From: JBKQVT01 sp052139835 | Lineage (GTDB): Bacteria > Planctomycetota > Planctomycetia > Pirellulales > Thermoguttaceae | Assembly: GCA_052139835.1 (NCBI GenBank) | Contig: JBKQVT010000160.1 | Coordinates: 1-17,575, forward strand | Reading direction: 5' to 3' | Length of the DNA: 17,575 bases | Part shown: positions 1 through 7,427 of the stretch, one piece after another | Position numbering within the stretch: the first letter of the stretch is position 1 | How the letters are laid out: each line of letters starts with the position of its first letter | Translations under genes and position numbers: made by a program | Notes under the pieces: generated by a model | Told to the model about the DNA's origin: nothing | What the model saw: only the letters and a program-made list of their open reading frames with translations | Databases searched by the model: none

Positions 1-2
1 CT

Positions 3-107
3 TGTGAATCTAGGCAAGCAAAAAGCCCCTTGCGCATGGTCGTCAAAGTCGCTCCCAATGACGCTGTCGAAATAATCGGCAAAGTTTGCCAAGCACTTGA
101 TAGATAA
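3..107 (+). CDS. Possible C-terminal end of an unidentified protein (partial)
   Basis: A plus-strand frame is open from the window edge and ends in TAA at 105-107. Its last residues read roughly VVKVAPNDAVEIIGKVCQAL followed by DR. I do not recognise a family. The opposite strand is also open here (for example a stretch reading NFADYFDSVIGSDFDDHAQG), so the coding strand is not settled. The base composition is less GC-rich than the neighbouring genes. If the plus frame is real, it converges on lpdA and the purine-rich repeats at 105-357 separate the two. Sequence to the left of the window is needed to decide. Confidence 0.25.
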   Translation, partial: CESRQAKSPLRMVVKVAPNDAVEIIGKVCQALDR

Positions 108-357
108 GGCGGAAGGCGGAAGGCGGAGGGCGGAAGGGAGGGAAGCGGGGCGAGCCGCGGGGTTTATCCCCGCGGTTTCTCGGCAGCGGGCGAAACGGCA
201 AGGGAGCCGGGGGCGTCAGGCTCCGGATAGGATGGAAGGGCGGAGGGGGACTGGGGCAAGAAGGGATTGGGGGCTGGGGATCGGTAAGGGTGGAGGGTGC
301 TGCCGCGATTGCTGTCCTCGTCTTCCTTCCCCCTTCCGCCGCCCGCCCTCCGCCTTA
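105..357. repeat. Purine-rich imperfect inverted repeat downstream of lpdA
   Basis: The intergenic space after lpdA holds no gene. Its left edge (105-145) is a run of GGCGGAAGGCGGAGGGCGG-type units. Its right edge (322-357) is an imperfect reverse complement of the same text and includes the lpdA stop codon. The same purine motif recurs at 1798-1868 between aceF and lpdA, so this is a dispersed family. Between the arms lie a separate palindrome (150-226) and more G-rich filler. It might act as a transcript end signal, but there is no T-tract typical of an intrinsic terminator. Confidence 0.6.
150..226. repeat. REP/BIME-like palindrome, CCGCGGGG-TTTAT family
   Basis: The first half contains the palindrome CCGCGGGG-TTTAT-CCCCGCGG preceded by CGAG. 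About 25 bases on, a second palindrome-like unit begins with GGAGCCGGGGGCGTCAGGCT. The first palindrome recurs in inverted orientation at 15087-15114, and a variant occurs at 15029-15054 and inside the hsp70-like gene at 9961-9985. Two neighbouring palindromes forming one unit resemble bacterial interspersed mosaic elements. Mobilisation by a RAYT-type transposase is an inference; none is in this window. Confidence 0.7.
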
Positions 358-1773
358 CTTCCGTCGCGGGCGATAGAGGTCCGTGGCGGTGCCGAAGTAG
401 ACTTCCGCCGCGCCGCCGAGGGTTTCACTCAGGGTGGGATGGGGATGGATCGTCTCGACCAGGTCGCCGACGGAGGCCCCCATTTCGATGGCCAACACGG
501 CCTCGGAGATCAAGTCGCCGGCCCCGGCGCCGACGATGCCGCAGCCGAGGAGCTGGCCGCTCTCGGGATCGATGAGCCACTTGGTCAGACCTTCGGTGCG
601 ACCGATCGACTGGGCCCGGCCGCTGGCGGCCCAGGGGAATTGGGCGACTTCGATGCGGCGGTCCTGTGTGCGGGCTTCGGTCTCGGTCAGCCCCGCCCAG
701 GCGATTTCCGGATCGGTGAAGACGACCGCGGGGATGGCCCGCGGTTGGAAGGCGGCCGTCTGGCCGGCCAGGACTTCGGCGGCCACCTTGCCCTCGTGGC
801 CGGCTTTGTGGGCCAGCATCGGCTGGCCGGTGACGTCACCGATGGCCAGGATGTGCGGATCGGCCGTACGCCGTTGGGGATCGACGACGATGAAGCCCCT
901 GGGGTCGACTTCCACCTTGGTGTTTTCCAGGCCGAGACCGTCGCTATTGGGGCGGCGGCCGATCGACAACAACACGCGGCTGAACCGGCCGGCCTCTGTC
1001 TTTCCGCCGGCCTCGAAGGTGGCTTCGATCGCGTCCTTCTGGTCAGTCAAGCCAAGGAGCTTGGCATTGAGGTGGATGGCGGCAAACTGCTGTTCCAGTC
1101 GTTTTTGCAGTGGCCGGACGAGGTCGCGGTCCACTCCAGGCAGCAGTCCGTCGGTCAGCTCGACGACCGACACGCGGCTGCCCAAGGCGGCATAGACGGC
1201 CCCCATTTCCAGGCCGATATAGCCGCCGCCGACGATCAGCAGGGAGTCCGGCACGTCGGGCAGTTCCAGGGCGGCGGTGGAATCCATCACCCGCGGCGTA
1301 GCCAGGTCGAAGGCCGCGATCCGCGTCGGCCGGGAGCCGCTGGCCAGGATGCAATGCTGGAAGTCGATGATCTCGTCGGCCAAAGGTTGATCGTCGACGG
1401 CCGCCAAGCGGAGCGTGTGCGAGTCTGCAAACGAGGCCCGAGCGCGGAGCACCTGCACCTTGCGTTTGCCGCTGATTTGTTTCAGCCCGGCGGAGAGGGT
1501 GGCGATGACCTTCTCCTTCTGCGTCCGCAAGGCGTCGATGTCGACGGCCGGCCGTGGAAAGGTCACGCCCCAGGCGCGGAGGTGTTCGGCCTCGGCCATG
1601 CCCTTGGCCACGTGCAGCAGGGCCTTCGAGGGGATGCAGCCGCGCAGCAGGCAGACGCCGCCCAGACGCGGTTCGAGGTCGACCAGGGTGACTTGCATTC
1701 CCAGATCAGCGGCCCGGAAGGCGGCGGCGTAGCCGCCCGGTCCGCCGCCGATGACGACAAGTTGGGTGTTCAT
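355..1773 (-). CDS. lpdA: Dihydrolipoyl dehydrogenase (E3 of pyruvate dehydrogenase)
   Basis: This flavoprotein reoxidises the dihydrolipoyl groups of E2 and passes electrons to NAD+. The 472 residues are the normal length. Visible features in order: FAD-binding GGGPGGYAAA (about 9-18), the redox-active disulfide in GGVCLLRGCIPSK (C41 and C46, the usual CX4C spacing), a second dinucleotide site GGGYIGLEMG (about 182-191, NAD), the AIGDVTGQPMLAHKAGHEG segment, and the catalytic His-Glu motif HPHPTLSE near the end (H445, E450). It is the last gene of aceE-aceF-lpdA, 97 bases after aceF. That gap contains a strong inverted repeat (1798-1868) which could alter lpdA expression. The CLLRG loop differs from the more common CLNVG, which is a tolerated variation. 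The family is certain; its place in the PDH complex follows from the operon. Confidence 0.97.
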   Translation of the reverse strand: MNTQLVVIGGGPGGYAAAFRAADLGMQVTLVDLEPRLGGVCLLRGCIPSKALLHVAKGMAEAEHLRAWGVTFPRPAVDIDALRTQKEKVIATLSAGLKQISGKRKVQVLRARASFADSHTLRLAAVDDQPLADEIIDFQHCILASGSRPTRIAAFDLATPRVMDSTAALELPDVPDSLLIVGGGYIGLEMGAVYAALGSRVSVVELTDGLLPGVDRDLVRPLQKRLEQQFAAIHLNAKLLGLTDQKDAIEATFEAGGKTEAGRFSRVLLSIGRRPNSDGLGLENTKVEVDPRGFIVVDPQRRTADPHILAIGDVTGQPMLAHKAGHEGKVAAEVLAGQTAAFQPRAIPAVVFTDPEIAWAGLTETEARTQDRRIEVAQFPWAASGRAQSIGRTEGLTKWLIDPESGQLLGCGIVGAGAGDLISEAVLAIEMGASVGDLVETIHPHPTLSETLGGAAEVYFGTATDLYRPRRK

Positions 1774-1797
1774 GGGAAAGGGATTAGGGATTAGAGG

Positions 1798-1868
1798 AAA
1801 GGGGGAGGGCGGAGGGCGGAAGGGGGAAGGGGAAGCGACTGGCCTTCCGCCTTCCGCCCTCCGCCTTT
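1798..1868. repeat. Purine-rich inverted repeat between aceF and lpdA
   Basis: The arms are 1798-1823 and 1843-1868. The second is the reverse complement of the first at 24 of 26 positions, with a 19-base loop. The arms are of the GGGCGGAGGGCGGAAGG type and match the family at 105-357. In the minus-strand mRNA this would form a very stable hairpin immediately after the aceF stop codon and about 25 bases before the lpdA start. It may be a processing or attenuation point, or just an inserted repeat. Confidence 0.75.
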
Positions 1869-1870
1869 CC

Positions 1871-3109
1871 TTACATCAAAAGTCTTGCCGGTGCTTGGAG
1901 GTACTCGATCACATCGTTGAGGAAGCGGCCGGCCGTCGCGCCGTCCACCAGGCGGTGGTCGTAGGAGAGGCTCAGCGGCAACATCAGGCGGATCTCGACG
2001 CGGTCGGAGTTCTGCCCGCGAACCATGGGCATCCGCCGCGCCCGGCCCAGCAGCAGGATCGCCACCTCGGGATGATTGATGATGGGCGTGCTGTAGGCGC
2101 CGCCCACGGCGCCGAGATTGCTGAGGGTGAAGGTGCCGCCGCGGAGCTCGTCGGGGGCGAACTGGGCCGCGCGGGCCCGCTGGGCCACGGTGGCCAGGGC
2201 CTGGGCCAGTTGGGCCACGGTCAGCCGATCGGCGTCGCGCACGACGGGCACGACCAGGCCCCGCGGCGTATCGACGGCCACGCCCAAGTTCACGTACTCC
2301 TTGTAAACGACCTCCTCTTTCTCGTCGTCGAGACTGGCGTTGAGCGCCGGGTGATGGCGGAGCGCCAAGGCGACGGCCTTCATGACAAAAGGCAACAGCG
2401 TCAGCCGGACGTCCTGGCCCAGGTAGCCGGCCAGCACGCCGGCGCGGAGGGCCTCCAGGTCGGTGATGTCGGCGTCATCGAAGTTGGTCACGTGCGGGAT
2501 GGTGCTGGCCGCGCGGGCCATCCGCTCGGCGATCGTGCGGCGGATCCGCGACATCCGGTCGCGGCGGACCGGTCCCCAGGCGTCGCTGCCCGGCTGACCG
2601 GGCGATTGCGAAACCGCAAGCGGAGGCGCAGCGGCCGGTGCGGACACCGCCCGCACGTCCTCGGCCAAAATGCGTCCGTGCGGCCCGCTGCCGTGAACGC
2701 GGCCCAAATCGACGCCCAATTCCCGCGCCAGCCGCCGCACGGCGGGACCAGCCGGCACGATCCCCTCCCCCTCCGGGGGAGGGTTAGGGTGAGGGCGCGT
2801 TGCGGTTGGCTGGATTTTCGTAGCGGCTAGGGACTCGGCCACTACCGGTGGCGGCTTCTCCGCCGATTCCGCCTCGGCTTCGAGCGTGAGGACGACTTGC
2901 CCCAGCTTGACCGTATCGCCTTTCTTGACCTGGAGTTTGACGACCTTGCCGGCGTGCGGGCAGGGGATTTCGACGATCGCCTTTTCCGTTTCCAGTTCGA
3001 CGACGCCCTGGTTGGCGGTGATTTCCTCGCCCTCGTGGACGAGGATGTTGACGATATCGCCGCTGGCGATGTTTTCACCCAGCTCGGGAAGTTTGAATTC
3101 GGTAATCAT
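1871..3109 (-). CDS. aceF: Dihydrolipoamide acetyltransferase (E2 of pyruvate dehydrogenase)
   Basis: This is the core of the PDH complex and transfers the acetyl group from lipoyl-lysine to CoA. Of 412 residues, an N-terminal lipoyl domain comes first (about 2-77, lipoylation lysine K43 in ELETEKAIVEI). It is followed by a linker, a peripheral-subunit-binding domain (about 120-152, VRRLARELGVDLGRVHGSG) and the catalytic domain (about 180-412), which ends with the DHRLVDG motif carrying the active-site histidine. Only one lipoyl domain is present. The frame is open further upstream into aceE, but the ATG at 3109 has a GGAAGGA ribosome site and starts right at the lipoyl fold. It lies 61 bases after aceE. 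The linker contains an in-frame dispersed repeat (2759-2799) encoding TRPHPNPPPEGEG. Confidence 0.96.
   Translation of the reverse strand: MITEFKLPELGENIASGDIVNILVHEGEEITANQGVVELETEKAIVEIPCPHAGKVVKLQVKKGDTVKLGQVVLTLEAEAESAEKPPPVVAESLAATKIQPTATRPHPNPPPEGEGIVPAGPAVRRLARELGVDLGRVHGSGPHGRILAEDVRAVSAPAAAPPLAVSQSPGQPGSDAWGPVRRDRMSRIRRTIAERMARAASTIPHVTNFDDADITDLEALRAGVLAGYLGQDVRLTLLPFVMKAVALALRHHPALNASLDDEKEEVVYKEYVNLGVAVDTPRGLVVPVVRDADRLTVAQLAQALATVAQRARAAQFAPDELRGGTFTLSNLGAVGGAYSTPIINHPEVAILLLGRARRMPMVRGQNSDRVEIRLMLPLSLSYDHRLVDGATAGRFLNDVIEYLQAPARLLM
2759..2799. repeat. Dispersed GC-rich repeat inside aceF
   Basis: On the minus strand this reads as the CCCTCACCCTAACCCTCCC type of repeat, with a self-complementary centre around CTCCCCCTCCGGGGGAG. 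Translated in the aceF frame it gives TRPHPNPPPEGEG (about residues 103-115), between the lipoyl and subunit-binding domains. From memory, closely similar peptides appear as translated repeats in many unrelated proteins, which suggests insertion of a mobile palindrome into a flexible linker. Confidence 0.7.
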
Positions 3110-3170
3110 GTTCCTTCCGACCGCAATCGTGTTGGCATCGTGCGTAGTATAGCGACGTTCGCAAAATCCC

Positions 3171-5885
3171 TCAACCGGCCGTGGCCGGGTTCGGCTTGTT
3201 CGGGTCGAGGCCCAAGGTCTTGATCGCCTGCGCGAGCTTCGCCTGGGGAAACTGGCCGCTATGGGCCAGTTGCGCAATCGCAGCCAAGGCGATGTTCTCG
3301 GCGTCGACCTCGAAGAACCGCCGCAATTCCCTGCGGGCCTCGCTGCGGCCGAAACCGTCGGTGCCCAGCACGGTGTAGTCGGGCCCCACCCAGGGCGCAA
3401 TCGCCGTCGCCACGGCGCTGACGTAATCCAGGGCGGCCACGATGGGCCCGGCGTCGGCGGCCAGCACCTGGCCGACATAGGGCTCGCGGGGTTCTTCCCG
3501 GGGGTGCAGACGGTTCCAGCGCTCGCACTCCCGCGCGTCCTGGCAGAGGGCCTTGTAGCTCGTCACGCTGTAGACGCTGCTAGCGACGCCGAACTTCTCA
3601 GCGAGGATGTCCTTGGCGCGGAGCGACTCGCGGAGGATGGCCCCGCTGCCCAGCAGCCGCACATGCGGCGTTTTCGGCCCCGGCTGGTCCCCGGCGAGGC
3701 GATAGATGCCGCGGCAGATGCCGTCGGTCGTGCCGATGGGCAGGATAGGCATCTCGTAGTTCTCGTTCATCAGCGTGAGGTAATAGAAGATGTCTTCTTC
3801 CTCGTAGAACATGCGGCGGATGCCGTCCAGGATGATGACCGCCATTTCGTAGGCATAGGCCGGATCGTAGGCCTGGAGGCTGGGATAGGCCATGGCGTAG
3901 AGGTGGCTGTTGCCGTCCTGATGTTGGAGGCCCTCGCCGGCCAGGGTGGTGCGTCCGGCGGTGCCCCCCAGGAGGAAGCCGCGGCAACGCATGTCGCCGG
4001 CCGCCCAGATCAGGTCGCCGATCCGCTGGAAGCCGAACATCGAGTAATAAATGAAGAAGGGAATCATGCTCAGGCCGTGGCTGGAGTGGGCGGTGCCGGC
4101 GGCGATGTAGGACGCCATCGAGCCGGCCTCGGTGATCCCCTCCTCGAGAATCTGCCCGTCGGTCGCCTCGCGATAGTAGAGCACGGTGTCGGAATCGACC
4201 GGCTCGTAGAGCTGGCCGACGTGCGAATAGATGCCGAACTGGCGGAAGAGGGCCTCCATGCCGAAGGTCCGCGCCTCGTCGGGGACGATGGGGACCACGT
4301 ACCGGCCGATGTTCTTGTCGCGCATCAGGCGGACCAGCAGCCGCACGAAGGCCATGGTGCTGGACACTTCGCGGCCTTCGCTGCCGGCGAAGAATTCGGC
4401 GAAATCCTCCCATTTCGGCGGCTTCAGCTTGATCGTCGGCGCGCGGCGGCCGGGCACGAAACCGCCCAGCCGCTTGCGATGCCCTTCCAGGTAGCGCATC
4501 TCCGGGCTGTCGGCCGGCGGCTTGTAGAAGTCGGCGTGGGCCGCCTGCTGGTCGGAAAGGGGAATCTGGAAGCGGCTGCGGAACTGGACCAGCTCGGCCT
4601 CGTTGAGCTTCTTCTGCTGGTGGGTGACGTTGCGGCCTTCGCCGGCCTCGCCCAGCCCGTAGCCCTTGATGGTCTTGGCCAGGATGACCGTGGGCGAGCC
4701 GCGATGCTCGACCGCCGCCTGGTAGGCCGCGTAGACTTTGAGCGGATCGTGGCCCCCCCGCTGCAACTTGCTGAGCTGATCGTCGCTCAAGTCGGCGACC
4801 ATCGCCTGCAGCCGGGGATCGACGCCGAAGAAATGCTCGCGGATGTAGCCGCCGTGCATGACGGTGTATTTCTGATACTCGCCGTCGACGACCTCGCCCA
4901 TGCGGCGCACGAGCAGGCCGTCGGTGTCGCGCTCCAGCAGCGGGTCCCAGTTGGAGCCCCAGAGGACCTTGATCACGTTCCAGCCGGCGCCGCGGAAGGC
5001 CCCCTCGAGTTCCTGCACGATCTTGCCGTTGCCGCGTACGGGGCCGTCCAGCCGCTGGAGGTTGCAATTGACGACGAAGATCAGGTTGTCTAACTGCTCG
5101 CGGCCCGCCAGGGTGATGGCCCCCAGGGCCTCGGGTTCGTCGCATTCGCCGTCGCCCAGGAAGGCCCACACCCGCGAGGCCTGGGCGTCGGGCCGAATGC
5201 CCCGATCCACCAGGTAATGGTTGAACCACGCCTGGTAGATGGCCATGATGGGGGCCAGGCCCATCGAGACCGTGGGGAACTCCCAGAAGTCGGGCATGAG
5301 CCAGGGGTGCGGATAGGAGGACAGGCCGCCGCCGGGGGCCAGCTCGCGGCGGAAGTTTTTCAACTGCTGTTCGGTAATTCGCCCCAGCAGATAGGCCCGC
5401 GAATAGATGCCCGGCGCCGCGTGGCCCTGGAAGTAGACCTGGTCGGGGGCGTGGGCGCCCTGCTTGCCGTGCAGGAAGTGGTTGAAGGCGACTTCATAGA
5501 GCGTGGCGGCCGAGGCATAGGTCGAGATATGGCCGCCGATGCCCGGACTTTCCTTGTTCGCCCGCACCACCATCGCCATGGCATTCCAGCGGATGATGCT
5601 CTTGATCTTCCGCTCCAACTCGCGGTCGCCGGGATACGGGGGCTGCTGATCGGCCGGGATGGTGTTGACATAGGGCGTGGTGGCGCTGGAGGCGAAGGGC
5701 ACGCCGCGGCGAAAGGCCTGCTCCTTGAGCCGCTCCAGGAGGAACTGGGCCCGCTGGGGTCCCTCGGCCTGGCAGACGTAGTCGAGGGCCTCGAGCCACT
5801 CGGCGGTTTCCCGCGGGTCGTCGTCGCGGGCCAGGGTGGGGAGTACTCCGTTGGTAAGCTTATAACCGTTGCCCGCGTGCGACAT
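3171..5885 (-). CDS. aceE: Pyruvate dehydrogenase E1 component, homodimeric type
   Basis: This thiamine-diphosphate enzyme decarboxylates pyruvate and acetylates the lipoyl group of E2. The 904-residue length and single-chain layout fit the homodimeric AceE family, not the alpha/beta E1 type. Visible landmarks are the N-terminal E2-interaction region, IGGHISTYASAATLYEVAFN (about 117-136), HAAPGIYSRAYL, the ThDP/Mg motif GDGECDE (244-250) with its partner NCNLQRLDGPV (273-283), and the conserved GTTDGICRGIYRL near the C-terminal third. It is the first gene of the aceE-aceF-lpdA operon, with a promoter at 5925-5952. There is no strong Shine-Dalgarno site before the ATG. The start is nevertheless well placed because the predicted transcript begins only about 33 bases upstream. 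Confidence 0.97.
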   Translation of the reverse strand: MSHAGNGYKLTNGVLPTLARDDDPRETAEWLEALDYVCQAEGPQRAQFLLERLKEQAFRRGVPFASSATTPYVNTIPADQQPPYPGDRELERKIKSIIRWNAMAMVVRANKESPGIGGHISTYASAATLYEVAFNHFLHGKQGAHAPDQVYFQGHAAPGIYSRAYLLGRITEQQLKNFRRELAPGGGLSSYPHPWLMPDFWEFPTVSMGLAPIMAIYQAWFNHYLVDRGIRPDAQASRVWAFLGDGECDEPEALGAITLAGREQLDNLIFVVNCNLQRLDGPVRGNGKIVQELEGAFRGAGWNVIKVLWGSNWDPLLERDTDGLLVRRMGEVVDGEYQKYTVMHGGYIREHFFGVDPRLQAMVADLSDDQLSKLQRGGHDPLKVYAAYQAAVEHRGSPTVILAKTIKGYGLGEAGEGRNVTHQQKKLNEAELVQFRSRFQIPLSDQQAAHADFYKPPADSPEMRYLEGHRKRLGGFVPGRRAPTIKLKPPKWEDFAEFFAGSEGREVSSTMAFVRLLVRLMRDKNIGRYVVPIVPDEARTFGMEALFRQFGIYSHVGQLYEPVDSDTVLYYREATDGQILEEGITEAGSMASYIAAGTAHSSHGLSMIPFFIYYSMFGFQRIGDLIWAAGDMRCRGFLLGGTAGRTTLAGEGLQHQDGNSHLYAMAYPSLQAYDPAYAYEMAVIILDGIRRMFYEEEDIFYYLTLMNENYEMPILPIGTTDGICRGIYRLAGDQPGPKTPHVRLLGSGAILRESLRAKDILAEKFGVASSVYSVTSYKALCQDARECERWNRLHPREEPREPYVGQVLAADAGPIVAALDYVSAVATAIAPWVGPDYTVLGTDGFGRSEARRELRRFFEVDAENIALAAIAQLAHSGQFPQAKLAQAIKTLGLDPNKPNPATAG

Positions 5886-5924
5886 GTGTATGTTTTCCGG
5901 CAGGGAGCCAAGGGATTTTTTGTA

Positions 5925-5952
5925 ATTATAGCGGGATTTAGAAATCAGGCAA
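5925..5952 (-). promoter_or_regulatory. Sigma70-type promoter for the aceE operon
   Basis: On the minus strand TTGCCT (5947-5952) is followed after 16 bases by a perfect TATAAT (5925-5930). Transcription would begin near 5918, leaving about 33 bases of leader before the aceE ATG. This local AT-rich patch stands out from the GC-rich surroundings. Confidence 0.7.
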
Positions 5953-5997
5953 CGGAGGGGTGGGAAACCACGTGCGTTTGCCCGGATTACTCGTGGT

Positions 5998-6073
5998 GTG
6001 CCACGGCTGTGTCAGCCGTGCGGGAGCGGGGACAGCCGGGGCACTCACGGCACGGCTGACACAGCCGTGGCAC
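5998..6073. repeat. Nested inverted repeat, CACGGCTGTGTCAGCCGTG family
   Basis: Two 24-base arms, 5998-6021 and 6050-6073, are perfect reverse complements of each other with 28 bases between. Each arm is itself a hairpin, CACGGCTG-TGT-CAGCCGTG. A smaller hairpin, GTGCC-GGA-GGCAC, follows at about 6095-6108. The double-hairpin plan resembles BIME elements. It sits between the divergent aceE and UPF0391 genes, upstream of both. No gene was found in 5886-6265; this repeat, the one at 6188-6238 and two promoter candidates account for most of it. Confidence 0.85.
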
Positions 6074-6151
6074 GAGTCCTTCGGCGTGCCGGAGGCACGG
6101 GAGCGGCTCCACACCGGTCAGCTTTTATTTTTCTCGGCCGGATCAGACGCC

Positions 6152-6157
6152 TACAAT
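6152..6157 (+). promoter_or_regulatory. Possible -10 element for the UPF0391 gene
   Basis: TACAAT lies about 109 bases before the ATG at 6266, after a T-rich tract (TTTTATTTTTCT, around 6123-6134) at about -35 distance. There is no good TTGACA match, so this is only a candidate. Confidence 0.3.
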
Positions 6158-6187
6158 TCCCATAGGGGCCGGTCACCCGCACGTAGG

Positions 6188-6238
6188 CGACACACGCCGT
6201 GTGTCGTCCCCGAATGTCGGCACACGGCGTGTGCCGAC
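6188..6238. repeat. Paired palindromes, CACACGCCGTGTG family
   Basis: Two palindromes follow each other: CGACACAC-GCC-GTGTGTCG (6188-6206) and GTCGGCACAC-GGC-GTGTGCCGAC (6216-6238). Their 13-base cores (CACACGCCGTGTG and CACACGGCGTGTG) are also reverse complements of each other, so the unit can form either two small hairpins or one larger one. It would lie in the leader of the UPF0391 transcript if that begins near 6164. Confidence 0.85.
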
Positions 6239-6265
6239 TACTTTGGTTGGAAGGAGATCGAGATC

Positions 6266-6442
6266 ATGCTCAGGTTGGCAATCTTGTTTCTGGTGATTGC
6301 GTTGATCGCTGCCTTTTTTGGATTCGGCGGGGTGGCATCGCTCTCCTGGGAAGGGGCGAAGATCCTGTTCATTATCTTCCTCGTGCTCGCGGTGCTGTCC
6401 TTCCTGGGGCATGGCTTCCGCGGGCGGTGGCTCAGAGACTAG
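6266..6442 (+). CDS. UPF0391 (DUF1328, YtjA-like) small membrane protein
   Basis: This 58-residue protein has two predicted membrane helices: residues about 3-26 (LAILFLVIALIAAFFGFGGV) and about 32-49 (AKILFIIFLVLAVLSFL), and a short basic tail. The pattern LxxxFLVIALIAAxxGFGG followed by a second helix matches the UPF0391/YtjA family of E. coli and many other bacteria. Its function is unknown; some members respond to stress. The frame is open upstream, but an AAGGAG ribosome site at 6251-6256 selects the ATG at 6266. It is the only convincing plus-strand gene in the window and has repeats on both sides. Confidence 0.88.
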   Translation: MLRLAILFLVIALIAAFFGFGGVASLSWEGAKILFIIFLVLAVLSFLGHGFRGRWLRD

Positions 6443-6471
6443 CGGGACCGCGACCGGGAAGAGTCGGAGAA

Positions 6472-6535
6472 CGAAGCTGCCGGGAACCATTTGCTTTGGG
6501 CGATTGCCCAGGGATAATGGTTTCTGGCAGCTTCG
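6472..6535. repeat. Nested palindrome with GGGCGATTGCCCAG core, copy A
   Basis: Outer arms 6472-6491 and 6516-6535 pair at 18 of 20 positions (CGAAGCTGCC ... GGCAGCTTCG). Inside them lies the hairpin TGGGC-GATT-GCCCA. The right half (GGGCGATTGCCCAGnGATAA then TGGTT and CTGGCA) recurs in the same orientation at 7428-7482. It follows the UPF0391 stop codon by 29 bases and could also act as a hairpin between two converging genes. Confidence 0.85.
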
Positions 6536-6568
6536 TTGGTTGAACGTTCAACGGAAAACGGGCGTGCG

Positions 6569-7402
6569 TCACGGCCCCTTCTGCTCGGCGATTGCCACCA
6601 GCAGCCCGGCCTCGGCGCAGCGCCGCAGGTTTCCGAGCAGTTCTTCGTAGTCGTCGCCCAGGGTTTCCGGTCCCGCCACGATGAGGATCTCGAATTCGCC
6701 CTTCTTCGCCTGCTCGCACATGCGGAGCAAGCCGGAGAACTTCTCATCGAAGGGTAGCAGTCTGCCGGCGGCGAGATCACGAGAGTAGGCCGCTGCCCTC
6801 ATGTCGCCCCGCTCCCATGGGAAGCGGCCGTCGGTTCCATGAGCCATAAGAACGATTGTTTGAACGAGGGCCGTCACGGATTCGGGTGGCTTACCAACAG
6901 TCCTCAGGCGGTCTTCGACCCACTGGCTACGGGACTGCGGAGAATACTCATTACCCCCTGCGTCTCCGACGCCGAGAAACGCCCGAACTGCCGCCCGCAC
7001 CTTCTCCAACGGCAAGCCGAGGTTCATCAGCACTTGGGCCGCGACCCCCTCCTCCTCCCGCAGCAGGCCCAACAAGATGTGTTCCGTGCCGACGTATTTG
7101 TGGTGGAGGATGCCGGCCTCCTCCAGCGAGTACTTGATGACCGCCTTGGCTCGTGGCGTTTGGGGGAGTCTCTCCGTGAGTTCCAGCGGAGTACCCTTGT
7201 GAATGAGTTTTCCGATCTCGGCGGCGATGGTGCCCGGTTCCACGCCAAGGCTCCTCAGTACCGCGACGGCCACGCCGCTGCCTTCCTTGACAAGTCCAAG
7301 GAGGATGTGCTCGGTGCCAACATATTCGTGGTTGAGACGATGTGCCTCCTGGAAAGCCAGTTGCATGACCTTTCGGGAACGGTCGGTAAAACGCTCGTAC
7401 AT
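6569..7402 (-). CDS. Clp_N-repeat protein without an ATPase domain
   Basis: The first half carries two Clp_N repeats like the substrate/adaptor-binding N-domain of ClpC. They are visible as NHEYVGTEHILLGLVKEGSG (about 24-43) and HHKYVGTEHILLGLLREEEG (about 100-119), starting from MYERFTDRSRKVMQLAFQEA, which is typical of ClpC. No Walker A/B or AAA+ sequence follows. Instead residues about 175-277 form an unfamiliar domain with a beta-strand-like EFEILIVAGPETLGDDYEEL and RRCAEAGLLVAIAEQ. Total length is 277 residues against about 800-850 for ClpC. The start at 7402 is chosen over an upstream one because it matches the ClpC N-terminus and has an AGAGGA site; the longer frame would translate the repeat at 7428-7482. 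It may be a ClpC-adaptor-like protein, but this is an inference. Confidence 0.85.
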   Translation of the reverse strand: MYERFTDRSRKVMQLAFQEAHRLNHEYVGTEHILLGLVKEGSGVAVAVLRSLGVEPGTIAAEIGKLIHKGTPLELTERLPQTPRAKAVIKYSLEEAGILHHKYVGTEHILLGLLREEEGVAAQVLMNLGLPLEKVRAAVRAFLGVGDAGGNEYSPQSRSQWVEDRLRTVGKPPESVTALVQTIVLMAHGTDGRFPWERGDMRAAAYSRDLAAGRLLPFDEKFSGLLRMCEQAKKGEFEILIVAGPETLGDDYEELLGNLRRCAEAGLLVAIAEQKGP

Positions 7403-7427
7403 TCGTGCGATCCTCTTTGGAACCAGG

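Noticed and set aside
105..145. Purine-rich tandem units as a possible CRISPR array or microsatellite
   Set aside because: There are no spacers of regular length and the units are irregular; it is better described as one arm of a purine-rich dispersed repeat.
97..1794. Long plus-strand open frame opposite lpdA
   Set aside because: It is a GC-bias shadow of lpdA: the minus strand has all the dehydrogenase motifs, and the plus translation is low-complexity Gly/Ala/Asp-rich with no family features.
3110..3478. Upstream extension of aceF into aceE
   Set aside because: The sequence is an out-of-frame reading of the aceE 3' end. The lipoyl domain and the ribosome site place the start at 3109.
3261..5093. 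610-codon plus-strand open frame opposite aceE
   Set aside because: It is a shadow of aceE; no recognisable motif, and typical antisense composition (Gly, Ala, Asp, His).
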